NCBI GenBank assembly: GCA_021166685.1
Contig: JAJPEU010000004.1
Span: forward strand, 1-64,000
Direction: 5' to 3'
Length of the DNA: 64,000 bases
From: Sulfurovum sp.
Lineage (GTDB): Bacteria; Campylobacterota; Campylobacteria; Campylobacterales; Sulfurovaceae
The notes under the pieces were generated by a model, which did not search any database, was not told the origin of the DNA, and saw nothing but the letters and a program-made list of their open reading frames with translations. Shown piece after piece: positions 1 through 10,015 of this stretch. The first letter of the stretch is position 1. Each line of letters starts with the position of its first letter. The translations under genes were made by a program, and so were the position numbers.

Positions 1-82
1 CTAATGCTCCATCAGCACCGCCGATACTTTTACCGGCTTTAATGTCTTTAGCAAATTGCTCTACATCTATTTCTATTTTCAT
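1..82 (-). CDS. Transposase N-terminus, IS256/Mutator family-like (partial)
   Basis: Only the first 27 residues are visible, beginning MKIEIDVEQFAKDIKAGKS and continuing IGGADGAL. A short acidic/aliphatic helix followed by a GK-x-GG-x-DG-x-L segment is what I associate with the start of IS256-type transposases, just before the conserved helical region. The rest of the gene, including the DDE residues, is outside the window, so activity cannot be judged. The start is the ATG at 82-80. The gene lies just inside the putative element end, as expected for a one-gene IS. Confidence 0.5.
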   Translation of the reverse strand, partial: MKIEIDVEQFAKDIKAGKSIGGADGAL

Positions 83-141
83 TTCTGTGTCCTTGGGTAT
101 GTGTTATTTTACCCGATTGACACAGAATTTTGAACGGTCCC
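1..141 (-). mobile_element. End of an IS256-like insertion sequence (cut by window start)
   Basis: A reading frame on the minus strand leaves the window at position 1 and starts at 82. Between it and position 141 is a sequence (about 117-141, gattgacacagaattttga followed by acggtccc) of the kind found at IS256/Mutator-type termini. The junction at about 141 falls inside a small membrane-protein frame, which supports an insertion boundary. The other end, the full inverted repeat and the target duplication are outside the window. The family assignment rests on recall of the N-terminal pattern and end sequence, not on a search. Confidence 0.5.
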
Positions 142-244
142 GATTTGTTGGTCTAACTCCCCCACGTTCAAATATTGTTCCTACATAAATTGTCAGACTT
201 CCAAAAAAAACTGTCGTTAAAAATAAAAACCAACTCGTTATCAT
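104..244 (-). pseudogene. Small membrane-protein gene truncated by the IS
   Basis: An ATG at 244 with a purine-rich Shine-Dalgarno stretch (AAAGGGGAT) opens a frame of 46 codons. The first 34 residues hold one hydrophobic segment (ITSWFLFLTTVFFGSLTIYV) and a charged tail ending near GGVRPTN. The last 12 codons read through the putative IS terminus (RDRSKFCVN...) and stop at 104. The natural C-terminus is therefore probably lost, and the gene may have been longer. It follows the next small membrane gene by 12 bases in the same direction, so the two probably formed one transcription unit. I do not recognise the family. Confidence 0.5.
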
Positions 245-256
245 CTCTTATCCCCT

Positions 257-463
257 TTAATTTGTTATTAAAATACCTGAAATACCTAATAGAACTAATC
301 CAAGGATAATGAATAACCAACTAAATTTTATATGTAAAGATTCAGTATATTGAGGGTTTACACCATAATCTTTATAGTTAATTTTATCTTTAAGAGTACC
401 AATACCCATTTTGAGAAATCCAAGACCTACAATTCCTAACACTATCGCTATTATCACAACCAT
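257..463 (-). CDS. Small two-helix membrane protein, unknown function
   Basis: The gene encodes 68 residues. One hydrophobic helix lies at about 1-18 (VVIIAIVLGIVGLGFLKMG) and another at about 47-66 (WLFIILGLVLLGISGILI), joined by a polar loop with KDKINYKDYG. An AGGAG Shine-Dalgarno sequence (471-475) sits seven bases before the ATG, which supports real translation. It is followed at once by the IS-interrupted small membrane gene. I see no recognisable family motif. A toxin-like or immunity-type small membrane protein is possible but unsupported. Confidence 0.6.
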   Translation of the reverse strand: MVVIIAIVLGIVGLGFLKMGIGTLKDKINYKDYGVNPQYTESLHIKFSWLFIILGLVLLGISGILITN

Positions 464-479
464 TACTACTCTCCTAAGT

Positions 480-959
480 TTTATAGTTTACATAATTGCT
501 CTATATTTATTATTTTTCCAAAATTCTTATGTCTGCTTGTAATTCAAGAAATACATTAGTTATTATTATACTATATCTATAGCAATATAATAATATATGT
601 AATTTTAAAATAGATATAATAAAAATTATTATCACGTCAATTACTAATGTATTTCTTTCATACGTTATAGTGCTAGGTAGATTTTAGTAACTACTAGCAA
701 ATAACTGTTATTGAAAATATTAAAAAAATGTCAGAGGTTATTTATACGATAGAAGTTTCTCATTTACCCCCCTCCACGAAGCACCTTTCAATTAGAGTTA
801 ACAAGTTAATTTATTTGGAAGTGATACACATATTGTTACACAAAATAGCTTTTTATCATTGGTAGTAAAATATGTTATAATATAAATTAAAATAAAAAAT
901 TGTATTACTTTAAATCGATTAAATATGTATTTTTTAGGGTTTTAAAGCTCTAATTATAG
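480..959. other. AT-rich intergenic region without a convincing gene
   Basis: About 480 bases separate the small membrane gene from the tRNA. The stretch is very AT-rich and holds an inverted-repeat element at 546-657. A 45-codon frame starts at 728 (MSEVIYTIEVSHLPPS...) but has no ribosome binding site and no recognisable content. I see no RNA gene here. Confidence 0.6.
546..657. repeat. MITE-like element with 15-bp terminal inverted repeats
   Basis: The sequence AAGAAATACATTAGT at 546-560 is repeated exactly in inverted orientation at 643-657 (ACTAATGTATTTCTT). The 82 bases between them are AT-rich and partly self-complementary (TATATCTAT near 574 against ATAGATATA near 611), so the whole unit could fold into one long imperfect hairpin. 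It contains no open frame. The size and terminal repeats fit a small non-autonomous element, but no clear target duplication flanks it. Confidence 0.4.
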
Positions 960-1036
960 TGGTAGCAAGGGGGGAACTCGAATCCCCGACCTCCGGCTTA
1001 TGAGACCAGCGCTCTAACCAGCTGAGCTACCTTGCC
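960..1036 (-). tRNA. tRNA with CAT anticodon (elongator Met, or Ile2)
   Basis: A 77-nt cloverleaf is readable on the minus strand. The acceptor stem GGCAAGG pairs with CCTTGCT, with a G-U first pair. The D arm is AGCTCAGCTGGTTAGAGC. The anticodon loop CTCATAA has CAT at its centre, the T arm is GGGGATTCGAGTTCCCC-like, and CCA is encoded at 962-960. The anticodon stem lacks the three G-C pairs of initiator tRNA and the first pair is not the C-A mismatch, so this is not tRNA-fMet. Elongator Met is most likely. Ile2 (CAT modified to lysidine) cannot be excluded by eye. Confidence 0.93.
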
Positions 1037-1053
1037 ACTAATGAAGAGCCGAA

Positions 1054-1082
1054 ATTTTATCAAATTTAACCTTTAATGTCAA
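1054..1082 (-). promoter_or_regulatory. Sigma70 promoter of the tRNA
   Basis: On the minus strand TTGACA (1082-1077) and TAAAAT (1059-1054) are separated by exactly 17 bases, ending 17 bases before the tRNA 5' end. The -35 is a perfect consensus. Confidence 0.75.
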
Positions 1083-1130
1083 TACTGTTTTATCTATTTT
1101 TTTATCATAAATTAAAATATATATTTTTCA

Positions 1131-1167
1131 TTAAAATACTTTAGTCAATATGGCTAAAGTATTTTAA
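1131..1167. promoter_or_regulatory. Perfect 14-bp inverted repeat upstream of groES promoter (candidate operator)
   Basis: TTAAAATACTTTAG (1131-1144) and its exact reverse complement CTAAAGTATTTTAA (1154-1167) are separated by nine bases. The repeat ends 18 bases before the groES -35 box. The inverted-repeat-N9 architecture is that of the CIRCE element bound by HrcA, but the sequence is not the CIRCE consensus (TTAGCACTC-N9-GAGTGCTAA), nor the HspR HAIR site. It could serve a heat-shock repressor with a diverged site, or a regulator of the divergent tRNA. A terminator role is unlikely, because no gene ends here on either strand. Confidence 0.5.
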
Positions 1168-1185
1168 ATAATTTTAAAAAAGGTG

Positions 1186-1214
1186 TTGACATTTTTTTTA
1201 AAAATCATTAGAAT
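1186..1214 (+). promoter_or_regulatory. Sigma70 promoter of groES-groEL
   Basis: TTGACA at 1186-1191 and TAGAAT at 1209-1214 have a 17-base spacer, and the groES ATG follows at 1248 behind an AAGGAG ribosome binding site. The -35 matches consensus and the -10 has one mismatch, consistent with a highly expressed operon. Confidence 0.75.
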
Positions 1215-1247
1215 ACACTTCATAAAACTACTATAAAGGAGATACTT

Positions 1248-1514
1248 ATGAATTTTAAACCATTAGGTAAACGTGTTCTTATCAAAAGAGAAGAGGAACA
1301 GAAAACAACGGCATCGGGTATCATTCTCCCAGATAATGCAAAAGAGAAACCTTTACAGGGGACAGTTGTTGCCCTAGCCGATAAGGCTGCCAAAAAAGGG
1401 ATCAAAGAAGGCGATAAAGTCATTTTTGGTAAATTCAAAGGCACAGAAATCACAATGGATGGTCAAGAGTTGTTGGTTTTGGAGAGTGACGATATCTTGG
1501 GAATTCTAAACTAA
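1248..1514 (+). CDS. groES: Co-chaperonin GroES (Hsp10)
   Basis: This 88-residue protein caps the GroEL folding chamber in the cytoplasm. It starts [18 protein letters not shown], the usual GroES N-terminus. The mobile loop region at about 16-33 ([19 protein letters not shown]) carries the hydrophobic GIIL that contacts GroEL. The end [11 protein letters not shown] is typical of the family. The length is shorter than the usual 95-97 but normal for Campylobacterota. The start is fixed by AAGGAG eight bases upstream. groEL follows after 34 bases with its own AAAGGAG site, so the two form one operon. Confidence 0.97.
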   Translation: MNFKPLGKRVLIKREEEQKTTASGIILPDNAKEKPLQGTVVALADKAAKKGIKEGDKVIFGKFKGTEITMDGQELLVLESDDILGILN

Positions 1515-1527
1515 AGAAAACATTTAA

Positions 1528-3177
<1,650 letters not shown>

Positions 3178-3183
3178 CCTTCA

Positions 3184-3210
3184 TTTTCAGAAGCATCCTG
3201 CTTCTGAAAA
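3184..3210. terminator. Hairpin between convergent groEL and xseA
   Basis: TTTTCAGAAGCA (3184-3195) and TGCTTCTGAAAA (3199-3210) form a perfect 12-bp stem with a TCC loop. The A and T runs are part of the stem on both strands, so one hairpin could stop transcription from either side. There is no separate long T tract. Confidence 0.6.
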
Positions 3211-3274
3211 ATAAAATCTTCGCACTAAAATTTCATTCAAGATAACTATAAATTTTTCGAATTTAGTACCGATT

Positions 3275-4540
3275 CTACAAATGATATCTCTTTTTACTCA
3301 AACATACCGCTTCAATTTTAACGTTCGCATCTTCCAGGGTGAATTGCTGATCAACCATGAGACTTTCAGGCTCGATCAGCTCCCCCTCACAAGAAAGCTG
3401 CACCCATCCTTTTTTACACTGCAATGCCGGGTTCTTGATTTCCAGCTGCCTGCCTAGGCTGATATACTGTTGCTCTTTTTGTTTTAGAACAAAATACATA
3501 TGCTGCATAAAACTCTTTTCAAGTTCAGGCAGTATGCCTTGAAAACGCTCTACTTTGTGAAATATTATTCTAAATAATTCTTTTTCAAGACGCTTAAAAT
3601 CTTCACCAAAATCTCCCAAATATCTTGAAGGCGAACTTCGCTGAAACATTTCTTCAAAATGCTTCAGCAAACGTCTCTTTTGTTCCAGCTTTTGCTCAAG
3701 AGCCTGCTTATACCGTTGAACATAATCATCGAGCATAAAAAGTATCTCTTTTGCATCGGGCAATATCATCTCAATAGCTGCGCTAGGGGTGGGTGCACGC
3801 AAATCTGCCACAAAATCACTAATCATCACATCTACTTCATGGCCCACCGCACTAACAACGGGGGTTTTCATACTATAGAGAGTATCCGCCACAATTTCAT
3901 CATTGAAACACCAAAGATCTTCTGTGCTTCCGCCCCCTCTTCCCAGAATAACCACATCAACATTCAGTGTATCAGCATATTTTAGGGCTCTTGCTATTTG
4001 TGAGCCCGCAGATTCTCCCTGCACCAACGTATCAACGATCGTTACCTCAACCAGCGCCCACCGTTTATCTATAATTTTAAGCATATCGTACAATGCCGCA
4101 CTTTCTTTGGCTGTTACCAAAGCTATTTTATGAATATTTTTAGGGATCGGTTTTTTCCGAGCACTGTCAAAATACCCTTTGTTTTTAAGTTTTTCTTTGA
4201 GCTGCTCATAGGCTAAAGCCAGCGCCCCCTGTCCATAAGGCTCTATATGTGCCGCATAAAATTGATACTCTCCTCTTGGAGTATACACTCCCACTGAACC
4301 TTCCACCACAATATGCATTCCATTTTCCATACGAAATTTGAGCTTATTGGCATTTGATTTAAAAATGACGCACTTAATCGCACTCTCCTTGTCTTTAATA
4401 GAGAAGTACACATGTCCGGAGGTATGATAGGTAACAGAAGCCACTTCTCCTTCTACAAGGATATGCATAAATGTGGCCTCTAGAAGAGATTTTATTTTAG
4501 TATTGAGGGAGGTTACGCTCATCATGGATGAAGACATCAA
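3275..4540 (-). CDS. xseA: Exodeoxyribonuclease VII large subunit
   Basis: XseA is the catalytic subunit of exonuclease VII, which degrades single-stranded DNA to oligonucleotides. The 421-residue protein has an N-terminal OB-fold (about 8-100, with VEGEVASVTYHTSGHVYFSI) and a central catalytic domain with VILGRGGGSTEDLWCFND near 195-210. Next come SAVGHEVDVMISDFVADLRAPTPSAA-type residues and a coiled-coil C-terminal part. The ORF begins MMSSSMMSVTSLN. I kept the first ATG because it follows a weak AAGGGAT site, but MSVTSLN seven codons in is also possible. It lies 7 bases after ubiE. No xseB small-subunit gene is visible here. Confidence 0.93.
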   Translation of the reverse strand: MMSSSMMSVTSLNTKIKSLLEATFMHILVEGEVASVTYHTSGHVYFSIKDKESAIKCVIFKSNANKLKFRMENGMHIVVEGSVGVYTPRGEYQFYAAHIEPYGQGALALAYEQLKEKLKNKGYFDSARKKPIPKNIHKIALVTAKESAALYDMLKIIDKRWALVEVTIVDTLVQGESAGSQIARALKYADTLNVDVVILGRGGGSTEDLWCFNDEIVADTLYSMKTPVVSAVGHEVDVMISDFVADLRAPTPSAAIEMILPDAKEILFMLDDYVQRYKQALEQKLEQKRRLLKHFEEMFQRSSPSRYLGDFGEDFKRLEKELFRIIFHKVERFQGILPELEKSFMQHMYFVLKQKEQQYISLGRQLEIKNPALQCKKGWVQLSCEGELIEPESLMVDQQFTLEDANVKIEAVCLSKKRYHL

Positions 4541-4547
4541 TCATCCC

Positions 4548-5270
4548 TTATATTTTTTGTGCAACCAAAAGAGTTGAAATTCCTAAAGAAAAAGATTTTG
4601 TATACTTCATCTCAAATCCTGCCTCGCGAAGCTCTTTTTCTAGCATTTTTGTTGTCAAAAACTCTTCGATAGAGTTTGGCAAATAGCGATAGGCAACATA
4701 GTTTTTAGAGACAAATCCTCCTATAGCAGGAAGAATTTTTTTCATATAAAAATCAACGATCTTGGAAATATATCCACTTTTCTCCTGCTTGGTAAATTCC
4801 AAAATAACAACCATACCGCCGGTCTTTAAGGCCCGATTGAATTCCTGAAGTGCCTCTGCCCTGTCTATAACATTTCGAATGCCATACGATATAGAGATAA
4901 TATCCGTGCTCTCATTCTCAATGGGAAGCGCTTGTGCCTTTCCCTCCAGAAAATCAGCAAAATCAACTTTTTCTTTGGCCACTTCAAGCATTCCCACCGA
5001 TGGGTCCACACCTATATATTTGTTCACCTTTATCCCGTGTTTCAATGCTCTGTCGCGCCAATAAAGCAACAAATCACCTGTTCCGGTGGCTACATCCGTT
5101 ATTTGTGTCAACTCTTTTTTTCCCAAAAGTTCATAAGCTTTATCGCACCCTTTTTTACGCCATTGTTTATCAATACCAAAGCTTAATACTCTGTTGGCCA
5201 GATCATATGTCGAAGCGATATCATTAAACATATGAACTATATTTTGTTGTTTTTGTTGTTTTTCAGTCAA
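4548..5270 (-). CDS. ubiE: Menaquinone/ubiquinone methyltransferase UbiE/MenG
   Basis: This SAM-dependent C-methyltransferase (240 residues) acts on demethylmenaquinone in the last step of menaquinone synthesis. The first SAM motif DVATGTGDLLLYW is at about 59-71. The UbiE signatures FNDIASTYDLANRVLSFG (15-32) and YGIRNVIDRAEAL (about 129-141) are both present. Campylobacterota generally use menaquinone, so the menaquinone role is the more likely one (inference). The start overlaps the end of ribD by 8 bases, indicating translational coupling. Confidence 0.94.
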   Translation of the reverse strand: MTEKQQKQQNIVHMFNDIASTYDLANRVLSFGIDKQWRKKGCDKAYELLGKKELTQITDVATGTGDLLLYWRDRALKHGIKVNKYIGVDPSVGMLEVAKEKVDFADFLEGKAQALPIENESTDIISISYGIRNVIDRAEALQEFNRALKTGGMVVILEFTKQEKSGYISKIVDFYMKKILPAIGGFVSKNYVAYRYLPNSIEEFLTTKMLEKELREAGFEMKYTKSFSLGISTLLVAQKI

Positions 5271-6255
5271 TTCTCTTACTCCATATTAGTAAATCTACAT
5301 TTTTTTTGGCTTGATGCAGAAAATTTAAATTCATATCGATATTATAGGTTAAATTGTTGGCAGAGAGCTTAGGTGTTTGATAGATTAAAACCCAATCAAT
5401 CTTTTCTTTAAGAGCCAAAAGCATTCCCTCTCCTCCTTCGACAAGCACAAAAGAGGGTTGATTTAAAAAATGCAGATTATTGCCGATTTCCACTTTTCTG
5501 TCCGGAACATCAAACAAGGGAATTGATTTATCAAAACTATCTTTTTTGGAATAAATTATCACATCAGGGGCCTCTTTGGCAACAAAACGGCAATCTAATG
5601 TTGGCCTATCTATACGTACGGTATTGCCTCCTATAAGCAGTCTGGAGCAAACGCTTCTTAAATGATGCACATGCTCTAAAGATGCCTTTGAACTTAAATA
5701 TCCGCCGCCGATTTTTCCATTGCTCGTTTGTGCAATCTTAAACAGCACAAAAGCTCTTTTTTGCCATAGTTTAAAAGGCTCAAGAAGGGCCTCTGCCTCT
5801 TCTTGAAGTACTCCAAAGCATACATTTTTGAGCTGATTCAGTCCCCCGCTATGCTCTTGTACGGGATCACAGGTTGCCACAACGATGCGGTGGAGATCCA
5901 ACGCGTAAAGCAAGCTTGCACAGGATGGTGTTTTTCCTTCATGAGAACAAGGCTCCAGCGTAACATAGATAGTACAATGGCTAAAAAAACCGGGGGGAAG
6001 ACTTAAAAGAAGAGCGTGTGCCGCGTGTGCGTCAAAAAAATCAATTTCGATGGACGTTTGACTTATGCTTTCATAGGCACATAAAAGCGCTAACACTTCA
6101 GCATGCGATGTTCCGGCTTTTTGGTGAGCCGCAGCAGCAATCACTTTACCGCCTGCAGTAATCACTGCACCCACTGCAGGATTAGGATACGTTAATCCTT
6201 GATATTTCCATGCTTCATCAAGCGCAAGCCGCATACACAATGTATCCAGATCCAT
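5263..6255 (-). CDS. ribD: Riboflavin biosynthesis deaminase/reductase RibD
   Basis: This bifunctional enzyme of riboflavin synthesis deaminates and then reduces the pyrimidine intermediate made by GTP cyclohydrolase II. The zinc deaminase motifs are HAEV at 51-54 and PCSHEGKTPSC at about 102-112. The segment between them carries an extra hydrophobic stretch compared with E. coli RibD. The C-terminal reductase half (about 170-330) is shorter and more diverged but retains LLIGGNTVRIDRPTL and VLVEGGEGML. At 330 residues it is somewhat shorter than the usual 360. It lies directly upstream of ubiE. Confidence 0.9.
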   Translation of the reverse strand: MDLDTLCMRLALDEAWKYQGLTYPNPAVGAVITAGGKVIAAAAHQKAGTSHAEVLALLCAYESISQTSIEIDFFDAHAAHALLLSLPPGFFSHCTIYVTLEPCSHEGKTPSCASLLYALDLHRIVVATCDPVQEHSGGLNQLKNVCFGVLQEEAEALLEPFKLWQKRAFVLFKIAQTSNGKIGGGYLSSKASLEHVHHLRSVCSRLLIGGNTVRIDRPTLDCRFVAKEAPDVIIYSKKDSFDKSIPLFDVPDRKVEIGNNLHFLNQPSFVLVEGGEGMLLALKEKIDWVLIYQTPKLSANNLTYNIDMNLNFLHQAKKNVDLLIWSKRID

Positions 6256-6298
6256 AGACAGATCTCCCCCTTTCTGTCAAACGGCCCAATATTGGCGC

Positions 6299-6733
6299 CT
6301 AATTGTTCCAGTCAAAATAGGTTTTAACGCTTCCTAACTGTGCATAGGCCAAAGAGACGTCACCCTCTTTAGTTTCTACTGTGATACCGTGGTCATCCGC
6401 ACTTCTAAGAGTACCTTTAAAACGTTCTTGACCCGGTATCTTTATTTTTACTTTTTCACCTATGGCATTTTTAAAATGTATGGGCTTGGTTAACTTTCTT
6501 TCAATTCCTGGAGAACTTACTTCCAGACGGTATTGTCCGCTTACAGGAGGGTGAACATCAAAAAAAGGAGACAATTCATTTGAGATAGCAGCACACAAAT
6601 CTAAGCTTACGCCTCCTATTTTTGTCACATAAATACGAAAAACGGTCTCATCAAATTCTGTTACTACTTCCGTATCATAGAGTGCCGCACCGTTAGCTTC
6701 TATAATTTTTGCTATTTGAGATTCAAGATTCAT
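6299..6733 (-). CDS. rimP: Ribosome maturation factor RimP
   Basis: RimP helps assemble the 30S subunit. The N-terminal domain holds the conserved YRLEVSSPGIERKL segment at about 75-88, followed by a small SH3-like C-terminal domain (GTLRSADDHGITVETKEGDVSLAYAQLGSVKTYF). The open frame extends five codons further, to 6748. I place the start at 6733 ([10 protein letters not shown]) because GGGGAG lies eight bases upstream, whereas the upstream ATG has no such site. It overlaps rbfA by 11 bases and belongs to the ylxR-infB-rbfA-rimP translation operon. Confidence 0.92.
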   Translation of the reverse strand: MNLESQIAKIIEANGAALYDTEVVTEFDETVFRIYVTKIGGVSLDLCAAISNELSPFFDVHPPVSGQYRLEVSSPGIERKLTKPIHFKNAIGEKVKIKIPGQERFKGTLRSADDHGITVETKEGDVSLAYAQLGSVKTYFDWNN

Positions 6734-7109
6734 CTTGTTGCTCCCCATTTTCTTTGCTTTTTAAACTTGCGATCTGCTCAAAAAGCTTTTCAATGCGTGT
6801 GGCTTTTTCTAGCTGATCATCAAATTCAAAAGTTAAACGCGGGGCCTTAAACCACCCCTCGCTTTGCTTGCAGTGATTTTGAATATATCCTGCAACAATA
6901 CGTAACTGTTTTAAGGCTTCATTTTGTTCTTTTTCATTTAAAAACGAAGGTTCGAGATAGACTTTTGCGTCGCTTCTGCCTTTTGAACATACCACGTCAG
7001 TTACCAGCAATGCATTAATGCGTTCATCGTCCAGCGTGGCAAGTGCTTCTGGAATAATCTCTTTTAGCACTGATTCTACACGGTGTCGTTTGATCTCTTC
7101 ATGCGTCAT
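6723..7109 (-). CDS. rbfA: 30S ribosome-binding factor RbfA
   Basis: RbfA is a small KH-fold protein needed for late 16S rRNA processing and 30S maturation. The 128 residues begin with the typical helix [23 protein letters not shown] and contain [10 protein letters not shown] and [24 protein letters not shown], the usual RbfA core and C-terminal helix. Its ATG overlaps the infB stop (ATGA arrangement at 7106-7109), and it overlaps rimP at its own end, so the three are translationally coupled. Confidence 0.93.
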   Translation of the reverse strand: MTHEEIKRHRVESVLKEIIPEALATLDDERINALLVTDVVCSKGRSDAKVYLEPSFLNEKEQNEALKQLRIVAGYIQNHCKQSEGWFKAPRLTFEFDDQLEKATRIEKLFEQIASLKSKENGEQQDES

Positions 7110-9745
7110 AGCGTCACTTGTTCCTCAACATTTTTGAATGTCTCAATCACATCGCCTGGTTTCATGTCATTGAAGTTTGCAAGCATGATACCGCATTCAT
7201 ATCCGCTTTTTACTTCTCTCGCATCCTCTGTAAAGCGTTTCAAGGAAGAGATGGTGCTTTCATGTATGACAACACCGTCGCGAATAAGTCTGGCTTTGCT
7301 TCCCCTGGTGATCACGCCTTCAGAAACTTTACACCCTGCAATCGTGCCAACTTTTGCCACCACAAATGTTTCACGTACATCTGCTTGTCCTGTCACCTCT
7401 TCTTTGATCACAGGACTCATCATGCCTCCAAGAAGTGCCCTGACATCATCAATCAAGTCATAGATAATAGAATAAGACTTGATTTCTACACCGAGCTCTT
7501 TGGCCTTTTTCTTCACTGCCCCTGTCGGACGTACGTTAAACCCTAGGACAACAGTATGTTCGCTTGCAGACGCCAGTGTTACGTCACTCTCTGTCACACC
7601 GCCTACACCCTCATGGATAATGTTAACCTTTACCTCTTCGTTTCTTAGTCTTTCTAAACTGCCTTTGATTGCTTCAAGCGAACCTTGAACATCCGCCTTG
7701 ATAATCACAGGCAACGCTTTAAGCTGTCCTTCTGCGATCAAAGAAGAGAGATCATCCAATGAAGCTTTCGTACTTTTAGAAAGAGTCTTTGCTCTGTCGT
7801 ATTCTGCTCGTTTTTCTGCAAGTTCACGCACCTCTTTATCCGTTTTCATCACAACAAGCGTGTCCCCGGCATCCGGCACATCATTGAGTCCCACAATTGC
7901 CGCTGGCGTACTCGGTCCAATCTCTTTTGCGTTAGAACCATCATCAAGTCTAATCGCTTTGATACGTCCGTATGTTTTGCCGGCAATCACATTGTCTCCC
8001 ACTCGCAGCGTACCATTTTTAATGATTACATTGGCAACCGGCCCAAATCCTTTTTCCAAGGAACTCTCCACTACCACTGCTTTTGCATCTCTTGTCGGAT
8101 CAGCTTTAAGCTCCATAAGTTCTGCTTGAAGCAGGATTGTTTCAAGCAATTCATCTATCCCCATGCCTGTATGGGCAGACACAGGAACAAATTCATGCTC
8201 TCCGCCCCAATCTACCGGCATAATCCCCAATTCAGATAGCTGAGATTTAACATTGTCTGGATTTGCACTCTCTTTGTCCATTTTATTGATTGCCACAATA
8301 ATAGGTACTCCGGCAGCTTTTGCATGCGCAACAGCCTCTTTAGTCTGAGGCATCACCCCATCATCGGCAGCAACAACAATAATAACAATATCTGTCGCTT
8401 GTGCTCCACGCGAACGCATCTCTGTAAAGGCTTCATGACCCGGAGTATCGACAAAAGTAATTTTTTTGCCATTTTTTTCAACCTGATAGGCACCCACATG
8501 CTGCGTTATTCCACCCGCTTCTTTGTCTGCAACTTTGGATGCTCGTATTTTGTCCAGCAATGATGTTTTACCATGATCAACGTGTCCCATAATGGTAATA
8601 ACCGGAGGTCTTTCTTTGAGATGCGCATCTTCAACCGCATCATAAGCTCCTGCATAATCTAATTCGTCAAGAGGGTTGACAGTCGTTACCTCCACGCCAA
8701 ATTCTTCAGAAAGAATCTCTATCTCGTCTTTTCCCAAAAAGTCATTTTTAGTTACCATCATACCCAATGCAAAAAGTACTTTTACCACTTCGCCGACACT
8801 CTTGTTAACCTTTTCGGCAAACTCGTAAACCCTTACGTTTTCAGGAATCTCAACAGAGGTTACCGCTTCCTTGCTTTCCTCTTTGATATACCTTTTGCGT
8901 TTTCCTCCGCGTCTGATGGAGCGGTTCTGCTGTCCTTGGAAAACATGTTTACCGCCTGCTCCTCCCTGTATTGCTTCTCTTTTTTTGACTTCTTCTTTGC
9001 GTTTTTGCTCTTGACGCATCATTTCTTCATAAATATTTTTATCAGAGAAATCTAAAAGCACCACTTCTTCTTCATCAAAGACACTGCTGATTTCGCCATC
9101 AAGGCTTGTATGACTGAAAATATCAAGCTTCTCTCCTCCGCTTCTTGCTTCGGCTACTTTTTTGGGTTTCTTTTTGGAAGCATAAGCCGTCTGCTCTTCC
9201 ATTGAAATTTTCGCAGCAGTTCTTACCGGTGCAGGTTTTGCTTTTTTTACAATTTTAATTCCGGTGCGAGAAAGTGTTTTTCTTTGAGGTTGCGCATCAG
9301 GAATTTTTTCAATTTCCTCAGCTGTATCTGATTCCTCTTTTTTGCTTACAACTGAAATCCCTTTGCGTTTTTTTGGCGCGCCGGATACAGAATGCAGCTT
9401 TTTTTCAACAGAAACCTCTACGGTTTCTGACTCTGCTTTTTGTTGTTGCGGTGCCGCTTCTTTGACCAAAATATCTTCCGATACTCTTTCTTCTGCCTTC
9501 TGCTCTTGGTCCGTTTTGAGAGCTGATTTTTTCACTACAGTCATTTTTGATTTGACTTTTGATTGTGCAAACTCTTTTGGCAATGTTCCGCTGATCGCGT
9601 AATCGACTAAAATGCCAGCATCTTCCATGCTGATGGTACTGTTGGCAGCTTTCACATCAAAGCCAAGCTCTTTGGCTTTTGCCAATAAATCTCCATTTGA
9701 CAATCCTGCTTCTGCTGCTATTTCTTGGATTTTAACTTTATCCAT
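7106..9745 (-). CDS. infB: Translation initiation factor IF-2
   Basis: IF-2 is the GTPase that delivers initiator tRNA to the 30S subunit. The 879-residue protein has an N-terminal IF2_N segment (1-50), a long lysine/glutamate-rich linker (about 60-300) and a second IF2_N-like module (about 300-350). The G domain has GHVDHGKT at 387-394, DTPGHE and NKMD. Domains II to IV follow, including a C-terminal tRNA-binding beta barrel. The linker is of normal low complexity for this factor. It overlaps ylxR by 8 bases upstream and rbfA by 4 bases downstream. Confidence 0.98.
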   Translation of the reverse strand: MDKVKIQEIAAEAGLSNGDLLAKAKELGFDVKAANSTISMEDAGILVDYAISGTLPKEFAQSKVKSKMTVVKKSALKTDQEQKAEERVSEDILVKEAAPQQQKAESETVEVSVEKKLHSVSGAPKKRKGISVVSKKEESDTAEEIEKIPDAQPQRKTLSRTGIKIVKKAKPAPVRTAAKISMEEQTAYASKKKPKKVAEARSGGEKLDIFSHTSLDGEISSVFDEEEVVLLDFSDKNIYEEMMRQEQKRKEEVKKREAIQGGAGGKHVFQGQQNRSIRRGGKRKRYIKEESKEAVTSVEIPENVRVYEFAEKVNKSVGEVVKVLFALGMMVTKNDFLGKDEIEILSEEFGVEVTTVNPLDELDYAGAYDAVEDAHLKERPPVITIMGHVDHGKTSLLDKIRASKVADKEAGGITQHVGAYQVEKNGKKITFVDTPGHEAFTEMRSRGAQATDIVIIVVAADDGVMPQTKEAVAHAKAAGVPIIVAINKMDKESANPDNVKSQLSELGIMPVDWGGEHEFVPVSAHTGMGIDELLETILLQAELMELKADPTRDAKAVVVESSLEKGFGPVANVIIKNGTLRVGDNVIAGKTYGRIKAIRLDDGSNAKEIGPSTPAAIVGLNDVPDAGDTLVVMKTDKEVRELAEKRAEYDRAKTLSKSTKASLDDLSSLIAEGQLKALPVIIKADVQGSLEAIKGSLERLRNEEVKVNIIHEGVGGVTESDVTLASASEHTVVLGFNVRPTGAVKKKAKELGVEIKSYSIIYDLIDDVRALLGGMMSPVIKEEVTGQADVRETFVVAKVGTIAGCKVSEGVITRGSKARLIRDGVVIHESTISSLKRFTEDAREVKSGYECGIMLANFNDMKPGDVIETFKNVEEQVTL

Positions 9746-9980
9746 TCTTGATTAACTCCTTTAAAAGCTTAATAAACCGTTCTTCCTCTTGTTTAAAACG
9801 TTTAATTAAGCCTTTGATTTTTTTTTCATTTATACTACATTCATCACACAAATAAAAACTTCTTCCTTCATTGTCATATGCAACAATATTTTCCTTTGCT
9901 TGCTTAAGTCTAATCAAGTCTTTTTGAGGAAATCTGCTACGACAAGCGATACACATTCGTATAGGCTGTGACTTTTTCAT
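9738..9980 (-). CDS. ylxR: YlxR/DUF448 RNA-binding-like protein
   Basis: This 80-residue protein carries the YlxR signature [17 protein letters not shown] near its N-terminus and [10 protein letters not shown] at about 41-50, giving four cysteines that could bind a metal. YlxR proteins sit next to infB in many bacteria and have been linked to RNA binding and, in some Firmicutes, to RNase P or regulation. The exact role here is unknown. The lysine-rich C-terminal helix ([19 protein letters not shown]) fits RNA binding. It overlaps the infB start by 8 bases. Confidence 0.85.
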   Translation of the reverse strand: MKKSQPIRMCIACRSRFPQKDLIRLKQAKENIVAYDNEGRSFYLCDECSINEKKIKGLIKRFKQEEERFIKLLKELIKNG

Positions 9981-10015
9981 GGATATTATACCTAAAAAGA
10001 GATTAAGAGCACTTC

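Noticed and set aside
728-865. 45-codon plus-strand frame upstream of the tRNA
   Set aside because: It has no Shine-Dalgarno sequence, no recognisable motif and lies in AT-rich intergenic DNA.
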